64,000 bases of DNA from Hymenolepis diminuta (Eukaryota; Platyhelminthes; Cestoda; Cyclophyllidea; Hymenolepididae): assembly GCA_900708905.1 (NCBI GenBank), contig CAADRB010000069.1, positions 223,606-287,605 on the forward strand, in the 5' to 3' direction. Both the position numbers and the translations under genes were made by a program. Positions 58,174 through 64,000 of the stretch are shown piece after piece (the stretch's first letter is position 1; every line of letters begins with the position of its first letter). Under the pieces are notes generated by a model that saw only the letters and a list, made by a program, of their open reading frames with translations, did not search any database and had not been told where the DNA came from.

Positions 58174-61100
58174 TCATCAGGTGGATTCTGAATTTCAATT
58201 AATAGGATGCCAGTCAGTCATGGACAGTAAGTTAAGTTCGGTCGCAATTAGTAAGTGGAGTTCAGTTGACGTGTTCCGGTTCCGCATAGTCAAGTGAATT
58301 AAGTCAAGTCACTCACCTCGTTAGAATAATTCAGTAGTAGTAGTATTTTATCATTCGGATTCTGCATATCCAACCATTTTTAAACTTGTTAGTCATTATT
58401 CTTCCTCTAAATTTGTGTCTGCAGGGTGGTTGAATCGTAGTCCCCTATTTTCAAAATCAGAAAATGTAATTATTGGTTAGTACTTTTAAAAAAGAAATAA
58501 CCCACAGAAAAGGACATTTTATTTGAAATTCGATTTGTACCTTGCTGCAGTTACTTAAATTACCTATTATAAAACCTGTAAAACTTGAGTTTTATATTAT
58601 GGTTAGGACGATATTTGTATTAATCTGGGTATGTAATTTTGAAATGATTCATCGACATCGTCATGTTTACATTACGTGGCACTTGTTTGAGTATTTAAAC
58701 ATTGCTTTTGAATCGCCAATCGGGATCTTATTACCGAGTCATTTTTTCTTAATTTTGTACTGACAATCACGTATGCTTTGGGTAGGAACTTTTCCGATTT
58801 ATTTAAGATCGAATTCAAATTAATATTGGGATGTGAATTTTCAGCCGCGAACTTAAACGTCTTGATTTTGTGATGTATATAAAAGACAGAAGAACTTCCT
58901 TTGTCAGTAGAATAATATGAAATTATTATTAATCAGACGAAGATACTGGGATAAAATAGCTAATCAAGCTCAAACATGCTTTTAGTTAGTGGTTAGGAGT
59001 CACAAATGGGATAAGGAAAGGGAGAAGCTTTCGTTCTCGTCTGCGGCCATTATCCCATGTCCAGTCTGGAAATCTCACGCATCTCTTTCCCGTATCATTA
59101 GAACAGCTCGCTACCCAGATCTGGGACCCTAGGTTACTGATAAGCTCAAGAAATTTTCCTCATTTTAGATTATCATATTTATGCTGGAAGTTGCTGAGCA
59201 AGCATACGTTCACTGTCTGGTCATCGATAAGCTAATAGAATGCTTCTTCTCAGTTTCATTCGTAAAATTTAAATTGAAAAAATGTTTTCAAAGCAAGTGA
59301 GACACAGCTACAGGTTTTCACCTCAAACATCATTTCATGATGTGCAAAAAATTTAAATAGACATTAATGGAATAGTGTAAAAAGAAGCTGAAATCAACCA
59401 CAAGACGTTGAGTTTTAGGTCTAAAATCTCTTAAATCAAAAATGAAAATTGAAAAACACTACGTTGGGACAATATACATATTTAGAAAATCTAAATAAAA
59501 ATTCATTCTCAACTTGGCACATTAAAATTTGGAACAAAAAGATATTATTTATCAGAGGGTTTGATCACTTATTTACCGGCAAAAATTTAGACAAACTTCT
59601 TAAATTTGAATAACTTTCGCATCCTAAAAAAGGATTTAACTTCAATAGTCGTCTATCCTTATCTAGTTCGAATCCAAACTTTTGAATATTTGGTACAATA
59701 ACAATTGTAAATTCTTCTGTCTTTGTAATTATGAATGCAACTCCCACAACATGAAATTATGCCTAGCCAGAAACACAAATGGATCATCCCGCCAAGGAAT
59801 GAATCATCGTATCTGTTTTGTTGCGATCTATGCATAACTAATTTCATACCCCAAGCCAAGTTCGCAGCAATATCCCTCTGTTCCAGTAGAGTGTGAACAT
59901 CATCAATCCCTTTACTAGAACTAAAATGTAATTTGTGGTAATTTGTGTGCTGTCTAGGCTTAGTTTTGAAATCGAAATCAATGTATTATGCGCCTGTTAT
60001 TGTCCTCAGTATTATTGGTAGTTTACATATTAAAAGGCAAGACATTCACTTAGGAAAGTGAGTTCTTTATCATATCATAATCAGCTGAAAACATTTCCCT
60101 TTGTCAAAATAAAGACCTTTAAAGGATCGCATTTTATTAGATGTTCCCTAAAGAAAAGAAAAAACAAGAAAGAACATTACATAGTATGGTCTTGTATTGA
60201 ATATTAAGTTATGTCGTAGGAAATCAGGTTCAAATTACAGGAAGAAGACTTGCCTGTATAACTTGCCTGCAAGTTATATTTATTTATTTAAAATACTAAT
60301 CGGTTTGTAAAGATCTTATTGCAAAAGATGGCGTCGGTTAGAAATGGCCGAAGTAGGGCAGCTTTACGAAATTCATTAGGACAAGAGTGAAAAAGGAAAG
60401 ATATAATTGTTGGATAGGAGAAAACTCTAGGCAGGCATCAATTTTGAGACTAATAAGTCAAAAAAAGCTGACTAACTTGTAGAACAAAGCTTGAAAATGA
60501 GCTTGCTTTGAGTGATGAATCATAGGTAGGATTAAGTAGAAGATACAGAAAATTAGGTTAAAACGAATCTCATGATAAAATGTGCAATTAATATCATTAC
60601 AAAGGATCGAACTTTAAATAGGTTCATGGTGCTAATGTTTTACGTTATAGTATGCATATTTTATTTCCAGAATAGAGAATTTGTCGGGGGTAAAAGCCCC
60701 TGTTTTGGCCGATTTGGTAAATGGAATAATCATCCTATCTAGAAAAGCCATCAATAGTATCGAAACCTAGATGATGGAATTCCAGACTGAAATCATATAA
60801 TTCTCTTATTTAATAAGAGAATAATGTGTGGGTTTTAAAATAAAAGCATCGACTTAATCGTACGCTCATTAACCTTGATTGGATACCAGTCTACGGTATT
60901 AGACTCTTATATAACTGCAATGGAGACTAATAGAAAACAAAGTTGTACAAGATAAGAACTTCATCCTAAAATAAAATTCCTATTATTTTTGCTTGCTCTT
61001 TTTAGGTTTATAATAAATTTAAGGGAAGATTGCTAAATCATAATCACAGAAATAGAGCGTAGCTGATTTAAATTTACAATTCATTTTTTCTCACTACACA

Positions 61101-64000
61101 TTTGAGTTGAGAATGTGAAATCATTTTTCTTATCTTATTTTGCTCCTAGAGCGGTCCCTACTTCTGCTTCCAAAACTGATAGATTTAATTACAGTATAAC
61201 GAATGATGTTGTTTGGATATTGACGTTTAACACACGATTTCTCTTTTATGGCACAGTGTCAATCCATAAGTAAGTTATCCATCTAACTGACGGTTTTCTG
61301 GCTGGGTGAACTGAAAACAATAGGCAGAATGTGTCATCGAGTCTTATTTTGCATGTGAAAGTCACGTAGAATGTTTTTATGTATTTGGTTACCCAGTGAG
61401 TGAGGCTGACTCATTGATGTTGTTCTACCTCCTCTACGCTGCGTCCTCCAGACGCATAACGGGGAGAGAGAGGGATTTAAATTACACGTCTTTGTGTGGG
61501 GTGAGTGACCATCTACACCACATCAAAGACACGTGGCGATGTAAAGCATTACGAACCACTATATAGGAGAACTGAGTTAGTCAGACCGCATAAAATGGAA
61601 AATCCTAGTAAATTAACAGTCAATCATCCGACTAACTGGAGAAGGAGGTTATATTAAAAGGGAACAAGTAGGGTTTCCTTCCCATTACAATGAAACTATT
61701 TTAAATCCTTTGAATCCTTTTAGCTTACTATTTTTCTTCGGCATGAAGGATGGACTAATTTTCAGTGCCTATGGCTATAGAATTAAAAGATGTTCTTGCG
61801 AATGAAATTTCTCTTGGAGAAATTTCTCTTCTCCATTTGGAGAACTCGCTTTTCTGTTTCTATCAGTAAATTAACATTATTTTCTCTAATCACTGAACAT
61901 GACAAACTAAAATACTGCCACTGTGTTGTTGACGTATAATAGAACTCATGCCCCCTCGTCTAATTTAGATCCCTCTGATCACAGATTCAGAACAATTTAT
62001 ATCCATAAATTAATTAAAACGAACCCAAACTGTATTTCAAATGTAAGGAATATGAATTCAGTAGAACTTTAAGTTTACAAACCTCCCATTGTTTCTAGTC
62101 GGAAATTTCCGTGAGATAATTTAATCACAATTACGAAATTAGATTATTTAGCAAAGATATTGATCATCAGATCGAATTTCACTCTCACAGATCCTAATAC
62201 CTGAATAACCCTAGACTTTAAACTTTTACTTGATCCCCAAAGGTGAAGGCTGTAGCTGACCTCTCGGTTTAAAAAGGTGTTAACGTTAACTATTAACCCA
62301 CCACTACCTTCAGCTAACGTAATTCTGTGAAAAATTGTCTACTGCACTACTCTAATAAACTTACATATTTAAGTTAATGGTGGAAATAAAAGCCTGAGGT
62401 TGGAATACACAGGTTTTAGATATCTTCCTCTTGGAAGAAGAACGCATTTTATATTAGTATGAGTGAGTATGTATTTCTTATTCTTCACTTAGTTCTTGAA
62501 ACGTTGGAAATGATTGCTTACAGTTTGTGTTCATTTGAGAGTTTTGGAGATGTCTCATGGAGGATCCGGGGCACACTGGCGTAGGAAATTATTCAAACTT
62601 ACATGTTAAAATTTAGATATTTTTTTAGAGCAACTGCTAAAATGTTGAATCATTAAAACGATGAGTTCCACAGGAGAAATATAAGATGGAAGAGTTCTTT
62701 TATTAATATCTCAAATAGAATTGACGGTTATTTGTCTTGTCATTCTGTTTAATCGATTTATTGTATAGGATCATTGATCTAGCTTATGAACACATTTACT
62801 GAAGTACTCTGCCAGCAATGTAGATATCCTTCTCAATACTCCCATTCTCATTAACACGACACCTCTCCCACGACTTTAAGGTGCTTTTATCATTATATCG
62901 GATGCACATGAAGATTCACGTATATTTTTGTATTAGCTGTCAGACAAGGAATGCAAAACGGTCAATTTACTCAGCATACTATAATTTAGCCTCTTGATTT
63001 TAACCCAAAACACTTTTGCTTATACTTCACTGCTCTTCTAAATTGAAATTCATAGTTTGAATCTCTTTTCTCTCATCACTTACGGTGGTTCAATATACCC
63101 TCTGTTTTTCTCCAAACACTGACTTGGGAATGACTTTCAGCTCTTAGGAAGGTTATTTATTCTGTAAGCCTAACTTGGTTAGACATTCAATATTAGTTCT
63201 ACTAAATGGATTTAATGAAATTTTAAGATTAGTTTTAGACTAACTTTGAAAAAAGACTGACAATATAAGTAATATTCAGATACAACGGCACATTTTTCCC
63301 AGTTTTGAAACATGATCATGTTTCAAAGGCAAACATTATTTTAATTTAAATAATGTGAACGTGGAATACAGATGTTAATAAGCCACTTGAGGAAAAGATC
63401 AAAAACCTCGTTGCATAGCTGAAATTCGATACGCGCGAGTATACCGATTACCAGGGGCGCATTAAATTAAATTTCAGAAGTTCTGCAGTTAATTTGTTTT
63501 GTTTAGAGAGTATCGAAATTTTGAATTTGAATAGGGGTAAATTAATAGTCTGATTTAAAATTAGGGTAAATAATTCATAAGTAAGTTAATACGGGGTAAA
63601 ATGAATTGATCGGATTTGGAGACAATGTAAACCTACTCCATTTCAATTATGAATCAGATTGTAGTTCGAAATAAAAAAAATTACATGGATTAATCAAAGT
63701 GAAACTCTCCACATTTTTAATGTGGACTAGTATGGTTTTCTTTTGTAGTTATTCTTGTGTTTCTAAGCTTTTGAAGTTATTTTCCCATCTGACTCCAATA
63801 ACAGACTATTGAAATCCATTATTTTGGTCGAAAAGACTATCGGCATTATTTTAAGTACCTTTTTATTAACCATACTTATAAAATATTAGAAATTAGCAAT
63901 GATTTTATGCATCGAGATTTGATGGCTTCATTTCTAAAAAATGGCTTTTGTCGGTGACACGAAGCTGTATCAAATGTTTAAAACTGGAGTTGGATCATTA
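58174..64000. other. Gene-poor AT-rich DNA to window end
   Basis: No gene recognised. It contains small hairpins: 60800-60822 (11-bp arms), 61438-61458 (TGCGTC/GACGCA) and 61486-61533, and the 24-bp palindrome at 63304. A GC-richer patch spans about 61400-61560. Confidence 0.45.
63304..63327. repeat. Perfect 24-bp palindrome
   Basis: Arms TTTGAAACATGA and TCATGTTTCAAA meet with no spacer. A second, imperfect palindrome (CATTATTT...AAATAATG) follows about 10 bp downstream. Confidence 0.6.

Noticed and set aside
1..64000. CRISPR array, operon, prophage or bacterial mobile system
   Set aside because: There are no regularly spaced repeats or clustered prokaryotic-type ORFs, and the only gene is an intron-containing animal gene.

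Overview
This is a eukaryotic nuclear window: AT-rich, gene-poor, with spliceosomal introns (GT...AG), degenerate transposons and three runs of N (9828-10333, 24759-25012, 42561-43138). The only gene I can identify is an animal-type TOPBP1 (DNA topoisomerase II-binding protein 1), on the + strand from 7399 to 39304. A metazoan is therefore clear. A flatworm (fluke or tapeworm) is my best guess from the base composition, the mix of a 50-bp intron with a 23-kb intron, and the load of SINE-like and LINE remnants. The phylum is an inference, not something the sequence proves.

Layout. 1-7398: upstream DNA with one SINE-like copy (92-226), a pyrimidine/purine-rich promoter-like block (about 1640-2364), a GC-richer patch with a CTCF-like motif (about 3361-3590) and a decayed non-LTR retrotransposon reverse transcriptase (about 5497-6247). 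7399-15575: the first six visible TOPBP1 coding exons, covering BRCT0 to the first part of BRCT8, with part of BRCT6 lost in an assembly gap. 15576-39025: one giant intron of 23,450 bp inside BRCT8. It holds a complete but dead mariner copy (18709-19974), SINE-like copies, a possible MITE (31584-31796) and a small repeat family near 33-34 kb. 39026-39304: the last coding exon, ending in a basic tail and TGA. 39305-64000: about 24.7 kb with no recognisable gene. It contains one unexplained 160-codon minus-strand ORF (40462-40944), a pair of diverged direct repeats (57251-57442 and 58008-58173) and a perfect 24-bp palindrome (63304-63327).

The gene product is a scaffold of tandem BRCT domains that in animals links the 9-1-1 clamp (through phosphorylated RAD9) to activation of the ATR checkpoint kinase and to replication initiation. 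The phosphopeptide-contact residues of BRCT1, BRCT2 and BRCT5 can be read in the sequence, so the protein is very probably functional.

I found no convincing new multi-gene system. The most interesting unexplained material is the tRNA-related SINE-like family (six good copies, both orientations, inside and outside the gene), the giant terminal intron, and the apparent strand-composition flip close to the 3' end of TOPBP1.
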